A stretch of 5,805 nt of DNA, from positions 1-5,805 of the forward strand of contig JAGQTR010000173.1 of NCBI GenBank assembly GCA_020438915.1, in the 5' to 3' direction. Shown here piece after piece: positions 1-4,893 of this stretch. A program made the position numbers and the translations under genes. Within the stretch, counting starts at the first letter, position 1. Each line of letters starts with the position of its first letter. This stretch comes from Mycobacterium sp. (GTDB lineage: Bacteria; Actinomycetota; Actinomycetes; Mycobacteriales; Mycobacteriaceae). The notes beneath the pieces are model-generated. The model was not told the origin of the DNA. It saw only the letters and a list, made by a program, of their open reading frames with translations, and did no database searches.

Positions 1-487
1 CCATCGACCAGTAGTTGTCGGCCATCCCGCGCCGCTGGATGCGGTCGGGCGGCAATCCGGCGATGTCCTGCCACAGTTGCGCAGCCTCGTCATCGTCCAG
101 ATATATTGTTGCCCAGAGCCTTTCGCGGTCGAAACCGTAACCACCCTGGTCCACCGGGTTGGTCAGCAGCGTCCATGCCAGTTCGATGGCCCCCGCCTTG
201 AAATAGTCGCCGAACGAGAAGTTGCCGGCCATCTGGAAGAAGGTGTTGTGCCGGGTGGTGATGCCCACCTCGTCGATGTCGGGGGTGCGGATGCACTTCT
301 GGATGCTGGTCGCACGCTGCCACGGCGGGGTGCGCTGGCCGAGGAAGAACGGTACGAATTGCACCATCCCGGCGTTGACGAACAACAGGTTGGGATCGTT
401 GAGGATCACCGAAGCGCTGGGCACCTCGGTATGGCCCGCGTTCACGAAATGATCAAGGAACCGCTTCCTGATCTCGTGTGTCTGCAC
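1..487 (-). CDS. alaS: Alanyl-tRNA synthetase, N-terminal part (runs off left edge)
   Basis: Cytoplasmic class II aminoacyl-tRNA synthetase that charges tRNA-Ala with alanine. I translated the minus strand codon by codon from the GTG at 487-485 and found 162 uninterrupted codons to the window edge. The protein opens with MQTHEIRKRFLDHF. It then carries FVNAGMVQF (about residues 36-44), SIQKCIRTPDIDEVG (61-75) and the motif 2 block around TRHNTFFQMAGNFSFGDYFK (78-97). R79 is the motif 2 arginine expected to contact ATP, and RRGMADNYWSM follows near the edge. These are hallmark AlaRS blocks and match mycobacterial AlaRS closely. The start is supported by AGGAC at 500-496, 8 nt upstream. The rest of the aminoacylation domain and the editing domain lie outside the window. 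There is no internal stop or odd residue in the visible part. Confidence 0.97.
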   Translation of the reverse strand, partial: MQTHEIRKRFLDHFVNAGHTEVPSASVILNDPNLLFVNAGMVQFVPFFLGQRTPPWQRATSIQKCIRTPDIDEVGITTRHNTFFQMAGNFSFGDYFKAGAIELAWTLLTNPVDQGGYGFDRERLWATIYLDDDEAAQLWQDIAGLPPDRIQRRGMADNYWSM

Positions 488-578
488 GTCCTATTGTCCT
501 CGGTCTAGTCATGGCGCCAGTCGTTTGATCATCCGTCACCTGCGAATAGTCGACGTCCCACAGTACCGGTCCCCACTG
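488..578. other. alaS-yjbQ intergenic spacer
   Basis: This 91-bp gap lies between the yjbQ stop and the alaS GTG, both on the minus strand. It holds the alaS ribosome binding site (AGGAC, 500-496), with a second AGGAC at 492-488 directly abutting the start codon. I see no hairpin with a U-tract and no convincing -10/-35 pair. Whether alaS is co-transcribed with yjbQ or has its own promoter here cannot be decided by eye. Confidence 0.5.
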
Positions 579-980
579 CTACGCCGTCACGAAGCTCAAC
601 CGGACGCGGCGCTGGGGGTTGTCGGCGTTCAGATCCACCAGCACGACGCTCTGCCAGGTGCCCAGCAGCGGCTGGCCGTCGCCCACCGGCACCGTCACCG
701 ACGGCGACACCAGGCCGGGAAGCACGTGGTCGGCGCCGTGACCGGGAGACCCATGTGCGTGGCGATAGCGGTCGTCGCGGGGCAGCAGCCGGTGCAGCGC
801 ATCGACGAGGTCGTCGTCGGAGCCGGCGCCGGTCTCGATGATCGCGACGCCGGCGGTGGCGTGCGGAACGAACACGTTGCACAGCCCGTCCCCCAGCGAT
901 GAACAGAACGTGCGCACCTCGGTGGTGAGGTCGATGATCCGGCGGCGCGAAGTGTCCACGTCGAGCACTCGGGTTTGCAT
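579..980 (-). CDS. YjbQ/UPF0047 family protein (thiamine-phosphate synthase-like)
   Basis: Small cytoplasmic protein of the YjbQ/UPF0047 family (TIGR00149), 133 residues, within the family's usual length. Some members have weak thiamine-phosphate synthase activity; the physiological role is unsettled. Visible signatures are GLCNVFVPHATAGVAIIE (about residues 32-49, with H40), DDDLVD (55-60), the histidine-rich RYRHAHGSPGHGADH (71-85) and the C-terminal PLLGTWQSVVLVDLN (104-118). The clustered histidines H40, H74/H76, H81 and H85 are the likely metal or active-site residues. The open frame extends far upstream of 980 but is only a shadow of the sigma gene there; family similarity begins at ATG 980 or the GTG at 968 (VLDVDTS). 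The ribosome binding site is weak (AGG at 992-990), and a small inverted repeat (AGCCT/AGGCT, 988-1000) covers it. It lies 25 bp after the sigma gene stop, so the two are probably one transcript. Confidence 0.93.
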   Translation of the reverse strand: MQTRVLDVDTSRRRIIDLTTEVRTFCSSLGDGLCNVFVPHATAGVAIIETGAGSDDDLVDALHRLLPRDDRYRHAHGSPGHGADHVLPGLVSPSVTVPVGDGQPLLGTWQSVVLVDLNADNPQRRVRLSFVTA

Positions 981-1005
981 ACTGCCAAGCCTACGAGGCT
1001 GGACC

Positions 1006-1599
1006 TCAATCAGCCGATGTGCCGTCCATACCGGCTCGCAGGGTGTGCAGCGCCCGCGCCAGCAGGCGCGACACCTGCATCTGGGAGACCCCAAGACGCT
1101 CAGCGATCCGCGTCTGAGTCGAGAACTCGAAGAATCGCATGGCGATGATCGTCCGCTCCCGTTCGGGCAGCGCGGCCAGCAACGGCCGCAGCGACTCCCG
1201 ATTCTCGACGCCCTCCAGGGCTGAGTCACATTCGCCGAGACGTTCGGCAAGCACGACCTGACCGGCAGCTTCACCAGGAGCCGCGGCCTCGATGGACGTC
1301 GCACGATAGGTGTCGCCGGCAATGAGCGCCTCCACCACTTCCGCGCGATCAATGCCCAAATGCGCGGCCAGCTCTGACGGCGTGGGCGCGCGCCCCCACT
1401 CTTGGGACAGTAACGACATCGTGACGCCCAGCCGGTGATGCAGCTCTTTGAGCCTGCGCGGGACCGACAACGCCCACCCGCTGTCGCGGAAGTACCGGCG
1501 GACCTCGCCCATCATGGTCGGCACCGCAAAGGCGAGGAAACCATATCCGAGTTGCACGTCATACCGGTTGACGGCGTTGACCAGCCCAACGCACGCCAC
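1006..1599 (-). CDS. SigF/SigB/SigG-type sigma-70 factor, N-terminally truncated
   Basis: Alternative RNA polymerase sigma factor of the stress/sporulation (SigF-like) group; it would direct core polymerase to selected promoters. From the first usable start, GTG at 1599, it is 197 residues. Visible parts are region 2.2-2.4 (VGLVNAVNRYD, then FAVPTMMGEVRRYFRDSGW, then VPRRLKELH), region 3 (GRAPTPSELAAHLGID, about 69-84) and region 4 (LLAALPERERTIIAMRFF, about 138-155, then the helix-turn-helix TRIAERLGVSQMQVSRLL). All of these look intact. Clear family similarity continues upstream of 1599 (AEHIAHRYSRRGE, then DDLVQ) into an in-frame TGA at 1668-1666 with no start codon between. The family's N-terminal region 1.2/2.1 is therefore missing or out of frame, and the gene may be a pseudogene. 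It is divergent from the MarR gene and 25 bp upstream of yjbQ. I have not assigned a symbol, because true sigF normally sits with its anti-sigma gene and none is visible. Confidence 0.8.
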   Translation of the reverse strand: MACVGLVNAVNRYDVQLGYGFLAFAVPTMMGEVRRYFRDSGWALSVPRRLKELHHRLGVTMSLLSQEWGRAPTPSELAAHLGIDRAEVVEALIAGDTYRATSIEAAAPGEAAGQVVLAERLGECDSALEGVENRESLRPLLAALPERERTIIAMRFFEFSTQTRIAERLGVSQMQVSRLLARALHTLRAGMDGTSAD

Positions 1600-1692
1600 C
1601 TGAACCAGATCGTCGTGGGATTCACCTCGCCGGGAGTACCGGTGGGCGATGTGTTCGGCCTGCGATCAGGCGCATACCTTGTCGAAGTCCAT
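1600..1692 (-). other. Disrupted 5' end of the sigma factor gene
   Basis: Codons 1665-1600, in frame with the sigma gene, encode SQAEHIAHRYSRRGESHDDL followed by VQ. This corresponds to the part of region 2.1 just before the core-binding helix in SigF homologues. Immediately upstream in the same frame is TGA (1668-1666). Beyond it, an in-frame ATG at 1692 gives only MDFDKVCA before that stop. In the neighbouring frame, ATG 1675 gives MRLIA (1675-1661). Skipping one base at 1660 would join this to AEHIA, giving a continuous MRLIAAEHIA that resembles the usual LPLAEHIA. This suggests a single-base indel, but even the repaired protein would lack about 40 N-terminal residues. Confidence 0.6.
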
Positions 1693-1723
1693 AGTTGCAG
1701 TATGCAATAGTTGCGACGACTAT
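1691..1723. promoter_or_regulatory. Candidate MarR operator / divergent promoter
   Basis: This short divergent region holds a 13-bp palindrome, TTGCA-GTA-TGCAA (1695-1707). It also has two copies of ATAGTTGC 16 bp apart (1691-1698 and 1707-1714) and an inverted pair ATAGT/ACTAT (1707-1711 and 1719-1723). MarR proteins commonly bind such palindromes over their own promoters. A loose promoter for marR can be drawn as TTGCAG (1695-1700), a 17-bp spacer, then GACTAT (1718-1723); it is a poor -10 match. The elements also overlap the extreme 5' end of the damaged sigma gene. The assignment to this MarR is inference from position. Confidence 0.45.
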
Positions 1724-1746
1724 GCGAGGGAGGAGAGGATCGGCGT

Positions 1747-2226
1747 GTGAGCTCTACTGCTCGGGATTCGCCGGACGAGGTAACCGATGCGCTGTTGAAC
1801 GCGTCGCGGCTGCTCGTCGCAATATCGGCACGGTCGATCGCCCGGGTCGACGAGACCATCACCATTCCCCAGATCAGAACCCTGGTGATCCTGCAGGCCC
1901 GCGGTCCGATCAAACTCGCAACTCTGGCCGGATTACTCGATGTTCAGCCGTCGACCACCGGCCGGATGGTCGACCGACTGGTCACCTCAGGACTCATCGA
2001 CCGTCGCCCCAATCCCGAGTCCCGTCGCGAACTGATCGTCGAGTTGACCCCCCGCGGAAAAGACATCGTGGAGGCGGTGACCGCCCGCCGCCGCACAGAG
2101 ATCGCCCGGATAGTCGCCAAAATGCCTCCGCGACAACAACAGGGCCTGATCCGGGCGCTGAACGCGTTCACCGAAGCCGGTGGCGAGGCCTCGCTCACCG
2201 GCTTCGCCGATGGCTACCCGCCCTGA
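1747..2226 (+). CDS. MarR-family transcriptional regulator
   Basis: Dimeric winged helix-turn-helix repressor of the MarR family, 159 residues, a usual length for the family. The N-terminal helix runs over about residues 10-33 (EVTDALLNASRLLVAISARS). ITIPQIRTLVILQARGPIKL (38-57) is the typical lead-in, LATLAGLLDVQPSTTGRMVDRLVTSGLI (57-84) is the helix-turn-helix, and DRRPNPESRRELIVELTPRG (85-104) is the wing. A C-terminal dimerisation helix follows. GTG 1747 is chosen because AGGAG (1731-1735) and GAGG (1735-1738) sit 8-11 nt upstream. A TTG at 1711 would add 12 residues with no ribosome binding site. No cysteine suggests a redox sensor, and the ligand cannot be inferred. It is divergent from the sigma gene and ends 7 bp from the converging GH15 gene. 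Likely autoregulated through the upstream palindrome. Confidence 0.92.
   Translation: MSSTARDSPDEVTDALLNASRLLVAISARSIARVDETITIPQIRTLVILQARGPIKLATLAGLLDVQPSTTGRMVDRLVTSGLIDRRPNPESRRELIVELTPRGKDIVEAVTARRRTEIARIVAKMPPRQQQGLIRALNAFTEAGGEASLTGFADGYPP
2172..2206. terminator. Strong hairpin at the end of marR, possible bidirectional terminator
   Basis: Positions 2172-2182 (CGAAGCCGGTG) are exactly complementary to 2196-2206 (CACCGGCTTCG). Between them GCGAGG (2183-2188) pairs with CCTCGC (2189-2194), leaving only T2195 unpaired apart from the tip. The folded stem is about 15-17 bp. It lies within marR, ending 17 nt before the stop codon, where marR and the GH15 gene converge with a 7-bp gap. No T-run follows on either strand, so it would be a tractless terminator, a form reported in mycobacteria. 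It could also be coincidental coding sequence. Confidence 0.4.
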
Positions 2227-2233
2227 TCGGCTA

Positions 2234-4000
2234 TTAGATGCTCGCCAGACGGTGTGACGCCTCGAACATCACCGCATGCACAAAGGCCTGCGGAAGATTA
2301 CCGCGCATCTGACGCTGCCGGATGTCGTATTCCTCGGAGAACAGACCGGGCGGACCGCAGGCCGACCGGCTGCGTTCGAAGTAGCGCGCCGCCGCCACCG
2401 GATCGTTCTGCTCTGCGGCACACATCGCCATCACGAAGCCGCACAACAGGAATGCGCTGTCTGATGCGGCGAGCCCGGCGTCGGGTGGGAATCGGTAGAC
2501 GTAGAAGTCACGCGATAGCCCATCGCGCACCGCTCGGTAGGTCGCTTGAGTTCTGGGGTCATCGGCCGGCAATGCGCCCCGCAGGCCGGGCAACAGCAGC
2601 GCCGCGTCGAGTCGATCGTCCTCCGGTGCGCGTCGCCAGCGGCCACTGGGGTGCAGACAGGTGTGGGACACCTCGGCGACAATGCTGTCGGCAAGCGCGC
2701 TGAACCCGCTCGCGTCGCCGGTGAGGCCGCGGGCTGCGGCCGCCCGCAGCCCCGCGACGCATGTCAGCCGGGAATGTGTCCACTGCCGGTCGGCGAGTTC
2801 CCAAATGCCGGCATCGGTACTGCGCCAGTTCTTTTCGATCGCATCGACGGCCACGCTCGCCGCACGGCGGACATCACGCGTCAGATCCACCCTGTCGGCA
2901 GCCGCGGCGAACAACAACAGTGCCTCACCGAACGCATCGAGCTGGAATTGCTCCCGCACATGGTTTCCCAGAATATCGGTGCCACCCGGATAGCCGGGCA
3001 GCGCCAACTGTCGTTCCTCCGGCACCGCAGCACCGGCTGCGGTGTAGGCCGGCATCAGATCGGCGCCGTCTTCGAGCAACCGAGCGGACACGAACTCAAC
3101 CGCGCTGTGCAAAAGCGGATGCGCACCGTCGGCAGCGACTGCCAGGCCGGCATAGCACTGGTCCCGAATCCAGACGTAGCGGTAATCGTAGTTAGCCCCC
3201 TCGTCGGCGCGTTCGGGCAAGCTCATCGTCGATGCCGCGACCATGCCGCCACCGGCCGTGGTCATCCCACGCATCACCGCGTAGGAGTGCGTGGCGTCGC
3301 GCTCGGCTGCGAGGGCCCCGAATGTGGGAATCGCTGCCTCCCAGGCGGTTTGAGTACTTGCCCACGCGCCAGCCGGGTCCGGCGCCGTCACCGGGAGTGG
3401 GTGGTCGGACAGCTCCAGGACCAAGTCGTGGCTCTCACCGGCGGCCACGGTGAGCTCGGAAGTCAACGCCCGTTCGGCGGCGATATCGCCGACGACGGTT
3501 GCCTCCGCCGCGCCGCGCCAGCGCATCCGTAGGCCGCCGACTTGTGCGTGCCAGCAACCGGCGGCATCGCGATGCAGACGCTGGAGATGGTGGTGGCCGA
3601 AGTCTGCTACTGGCTGCAGGCGAATTCGCAACGACGCGCGGCCTTCGACTCCGCGAACCTGACGCAGCAGAACGGCCCGATGCGGGTCACCGGGAAACGC
3701 GAGTGCTTCGCGGCACTCGACGATGCCCGTCTCTGTGACCCAGCGCGACCGCCAGATCAGTGACCGGGTCTCGTAGTAGCCACCCCACACGAATCGCCCC
3801 ACGGGGGTGACCGCATAGGAGCCACCACCCCCGATCAGCGAACTGAACACCGCGCCACTGTCCCAGCCCGGTAGGCACATCCACGCGACATCACCGCGCG
3901 GGCCGATGAGCGCGCCCCGCTCGCCGTCGGCGAGGAATGCGTACTCTCGCAGTACGTGTGGCAGCTGGTGCGAACTCACACCTACGGCTACCCCGATCAA
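2234..4000 (-). CDS. GH15 glycoside hydrolase (glucoamylase/trehalase-like)
   Basis: Inverting alpha-glucosidase-type enzyme of family GH15, probably cytoplasmic because no signal peptide is seen. From TTG 4000 it has 588 residues, as expected for the bacterial group that includes mycobacterial trehalase. An N-terminal beta-sandwich-like part (LPHVLREYAFLADGERGALI, then PRGDVAWMCLP and VWGGYY) precedes the (alpha/alpha)6 barrel. The barrel carries NYDYRYVWIRDQ (270-281), GIWEL with E401, and SEEYD (E556/E557) before GNLPQAFVHA (567-576). By family analogy the catalytic acid and base are E401 and one of E556/E557. TTG 4000 is favoured by a near-perfect Shine-Dalgarno, GAGGTGA (4015-4009), 8 nt upstream. 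GTG 3979 and GTG 4051 are alternatives, and clear similarity starts only at LPHVLREYA. The substrate (trehalose, maltose or another glucoside) cannot be read from sequence. The frame is intact. Confidence 0.93.
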   Translation of the reverse strand: MIGVAVGVSSHQLPHVLREYAFLADGERGALIGPRGDVAWMCLPGWDSGAVFSSLIGGGGSYAVTPVGRFVWGGYYETRSLIWRSRWVTETGIVECREALAFPGDPHRAVLLRQVRGVEGRASLRIRLQPVADFGHHHLQRLHRDAAGCWHAQVGGLRMRWRGAAEATVVGDIAAERALTSELTVAAGESHDLVLELSDHPLPVTAPDPAGAWASTQTAWEAAIPTFGALAAERDATHSYAVMRGMTTAGGGMVAASTMSLPERADEGANYDYRYVWIRDQCYAGLAVAADGAHPLLHSAVEFVSARLLEDGADLMPAYTAAGAAVPEERQLALPGYPGGTDILGNHVREQFQLDAFGEALLLFAAAADRVDLTRDVRRAASVAVDAIEKNWRSTDAGIWELADRQWTHSRLTCVAGLRAAAARGLTGDASGFSALADSIVAEVSHTCLHPSGRWRRAPEDDRLDAALLLPGLRGALPADDPRTQATYRAVRDGLSRDFYVYRFPPDAGLAASDSAFLLCGFVMAMCAAEQNDPVAAARYFERSRSACGPPGLFSEEYDIRQRQMRGNLPQAFVHAVMFEASHRLASI

Positions 4001-4008
4001 CGCAGATC

Positions 4009-4015
4009 TCACCTC
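4009..4015 (-). promoter_or_regulatory. Shine-Dalgarno site selecting the GH15 TTG start
   Basis: On the minus strand this reads GAGGTGA, a full match to the anti-Shine-Dalgarno end of 16S rRNA. It sits 8 nt before TTG 4000. This supports the uncommon TTG start over the GTG at 4051, which has no such site at a proper distance. Confidence 0.6.
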
Positions 4016-4044
4016 GCGGCGCGAAATTCTGAAGCAGATTTCCA

Positions 4045-4073
4045 GCGTCACCGCGCGTGTTTACCGCGTCACC
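4045..4073. repeat. Direct repeat GCGTCACC, 21-bp period
   Basis: Two identical octamers, GCGTCACC, lie at 4045-4052 and 4066-4073. The 21-bp period is two helical turns, placing both on one face of DNA. They flank the GTTT -35 element of the glsB promoter, and the second lies in its spacer. They could be sites for a regulator of the divergent GH15/glsB pair. No protein can be named. Confidence 0.4.
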
Positions 4074-4084
4074 ACCACGGGTAT
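4059..4084 (+). promoter_or_regulatory. SigF-type promoter of glsB
   Basis: GTTT (4059-4062), a 16-bp spacer and GGGTAT (4079-4084) match the published mycobacterial SigF consensus, G(G/T)TT-N15-17-GGGTAT. Transcription would begin near 4091, giving a leader of about 27 nt that contains the glsB ribosome binding site. The only gene positioned to use it is glsB, a type of small membrane protein often placed in general-stress regulons. Confidence 0.72.
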
Positions 4085-4117
4085 TTCTGCCGCAACCTAA
4101 TTCCCTTGGAGGAGAAC

Positions 4118-4402
4118 ATGACCATTACCGGCATCATCACCGCCATATTGATCGGTACCGTTGTCGGCATTCTCGGCCGACTGGTCGTCCCTGGCAAGCA
4201 GTCCATCGGCGTGCTGGTGACTATCGGAGTCGGCATCGTGTCCGCTTTCCTCGGGACCGCCCTGGCCAACGCGATCGGTATCCCGACGGCGACCAGCGGC
4301 ATCGACTGGCTCGAGCTTCTGGTGCAGGTGGTCGTCGCAGCGATCGGCGTGGCGTTGGTCGCATCCCTCATGGGGCGCAAGAGTTCCGGAGTCCCGCGCT
4401 AG
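4118..4402 (+). CDS. GlsB/YeaQ/YmgE-family stress-response membrane protein
   Basis: Small integral membrane protein of the transglycosylase-associated family (PF04226), 94 residues. Despite the name, these proteins have no known enzyme activity; they are stress-induced inner-membrane proteins of unclear mechanism. Three hydrophobic segments are visible at about residues 3-24, 30-53 and 65-85. The conserved loop GRLVVPGKQSIG (20-31) and the glycine-rich GVGIVSAFLG (37-46) match the family, and the short tail RKSSGVPR is basic. ATG 4118 is secure because GGAGGAG (4108-4114) lies just upstream. It is transcribed away from the GH15 gene and preceded by a good SigF-type promoter, which implies control by the general-stress sigma factor. 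It converges on the small secreted-protein gene with a 41-bp gap that contains no obvious terminator. Confidence 0.93.
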   Translation: MTITGIITAILIGTVVGILGRLVVPGKQSIGVLVTIGVGIVSAFLGTALANAIGIPTATSGIDWLELLVQVVVAAIGVALVASLMGRKSSGVPR

Positions 4403-4443
4403 CCACCTGTGAGCCGCATCAGCGTCTACAACCAGCTGGACGG

Positions 4444-4755
4444 CTACGAATGACCGCCGATTCCTGCCGCACAGTTGACACCTGGTGCCATGTTCTCCGC
4501 GACGCAGTCGTCGTGACCGATGCCGGCAGGATTACCTGGGTGCCCCGGACCGGGCTGGCCCGGACCGCCTGGGTGCCCCGGACCACCTGGGTGCCCCGGA
4601 CCACCCGGCTGCCCCCCACCGCCACCGCCACCCGGCTGAGCGAAAGCGACTCCGGCGATCCCTGCGGGTGCGCTTAGAAGGAGCGCGCCGGAAACGAAAG
4701 CGGCCCCAAGTATTCGAATAACACGGCCTGAGCCGTCGACACCGGAACTACCCAT
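4444..4755 (-). CDS. Small exported Gly/Pro/His-repeat protein, function unknown
   Basis: I do not recognise a named family. The 103-residue product has a signal peptide: basic R11 and R14, a hydrophobic core at about 15-38 (ILGAAFVSGALLLSAPAGIA), and a likely cleavage after AFA at residue 39. The mature part begins QPG, runs through seven glycines (42-48), then hexapeptide-like repeats of the GHPGGP type (about 49-74). It ends in a non-repetitive tail with two cysteines (C84 and C95, DDCVAENMAPGVNC), which could form one disulfide outside the cell. Five histidines are spread through the repeat and tail. The start is supported by GGAGG (4768-4764), 8 nt upstream of ATG 4755. The gene follows rarA on the same strand after 138 bp, so it likely has its own promoter. 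The frame, signal peptide and ribosome binding site make it a convincing gene although it is low-complexity. Confidence 0.82.
   Translation of the reverse strand: MGSSGVDGSGRVIRILGAAFVSGALLLSAPAGIAGVAFAQPGGGGGGGQPGGPGHPGGPGHPGGPGQPGPGHPGNPAGIGHDDCVAENMAPGVNCAAGIGGHS
4535..4600 (-). repeat. In-frame tandem repeat coding for GHPGGP units
   Basis: The 15-mer cctgggtgccccgga occurs identically at 4535-4549, 4568-4582 and 4586-4600, with periods of 33 and 18 bp. The 18-bp unit encodes six residues, so changes in copy number keep the frame. The identical third-codon positions point to recent duplication or slippage rather than protein-level selection alone. Confidence 0.8.
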
Positions 4756-4893
4756 TGTGACAACCTCCGATTAACGCCATCGCCCACTCGGCTCTGATGC
4801 CCAAGGCCCCTTAATTGCGTCACGGTAACGCCCGTGCTTTATCCCCGAGGCATTTCCCCGATATGAGCTGCCGTGACTGCCGACGGCTTGCGG
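4756..4893. promoter_or_regulatory. Noncoding region between rarA and the secreted-protein gene
   Basis: This 138-bp region must hold the end of the rarA transcript and the promoter of the small secreted protein. A GCCGT/ACGGC inverted repeat (4870-4874 and 4883-4887) just past the rarA stop is a weak terminator candidate without a T-run. A 15-bp near-palindrome lies at 4817-4831. The ribosome binding site GGAGG is at 4768-4764. I could not identify a convincing -10/-35 pair, and there is no SigF-type GGGTAT. Confidence 0.4.
4817..4831. promoter_or_regulatory. Near-palindrome GCGTCAC-G-GTAACGC, possible operator
   Basis: The arms GCGTCAC and GTAACGC are reverse complements except for one pair, around a central G. 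The left arm repeats the GCGTCAC core of the two direct repeats at 4045 and 4066. It lies 62-76 bp upstream of the secreted-protein ATG, where a regulator could act. Confidence 0.35.

Noticed and set aside
525..902. Plus-strand open frame antisense to yjbQ
   Set aside because: It is a shadow of a well-supported YjbQ gene, with no motif and no ribosome binding site.
981..1352. Upstream extension of the yjbQ reading frame to 1352
   Set aside because: That part is out of frame over the sigma gene and codes low-complexity Arg/Cys/Ser sequence. YjbQ similarity begins at 980, after the sigma stop codon.
1658..1671. TGA in the sigma gene as a selenocysteine codon, given a GCCTG-CGAT-CAGGC hairpin around it
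   Set aside because: A bacterial SECIS lies downstream of the UGA, not around it. Sigma factors have no selenocysteine at this place, and the reading upstream of the TGA does not resemble the family.
1711..1746. TTG 1711 as the marR start
   Set aside because: No ribosome binding site precedes it and the added residues (MRRLCEGGEDRR) would be coded by the Shine-Dalgarno region of GTG 1747. They have no MarR similarity.
2546..3532. A 328-codon open frame on the plus strand opposite the GH15 gene
   Set aside because: It is wholly antisense to a clear GH15 coding sequence. The product is Arg/Gly/His-rich without recognisable motifs, as expected of a shadow frame in GC-rich DNA.
4535..4600. Spaced identical 15-mers as a CRISPR-like array
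   Set aside because: Spacing is 33 and then 18 bp, the gaps are themselves repeat-derived, and the units are in frame coding repeats. There are no cas genes.
4057..4677. A 206-codon plus-strand frame with repeated WVPRT segments
   Set aside because: It overlaps glsB out of frame and is the complement of the Gly/Pro repeat in the minus-strand secreted-protein gene, which has a signal peptide and ribosome binding site.
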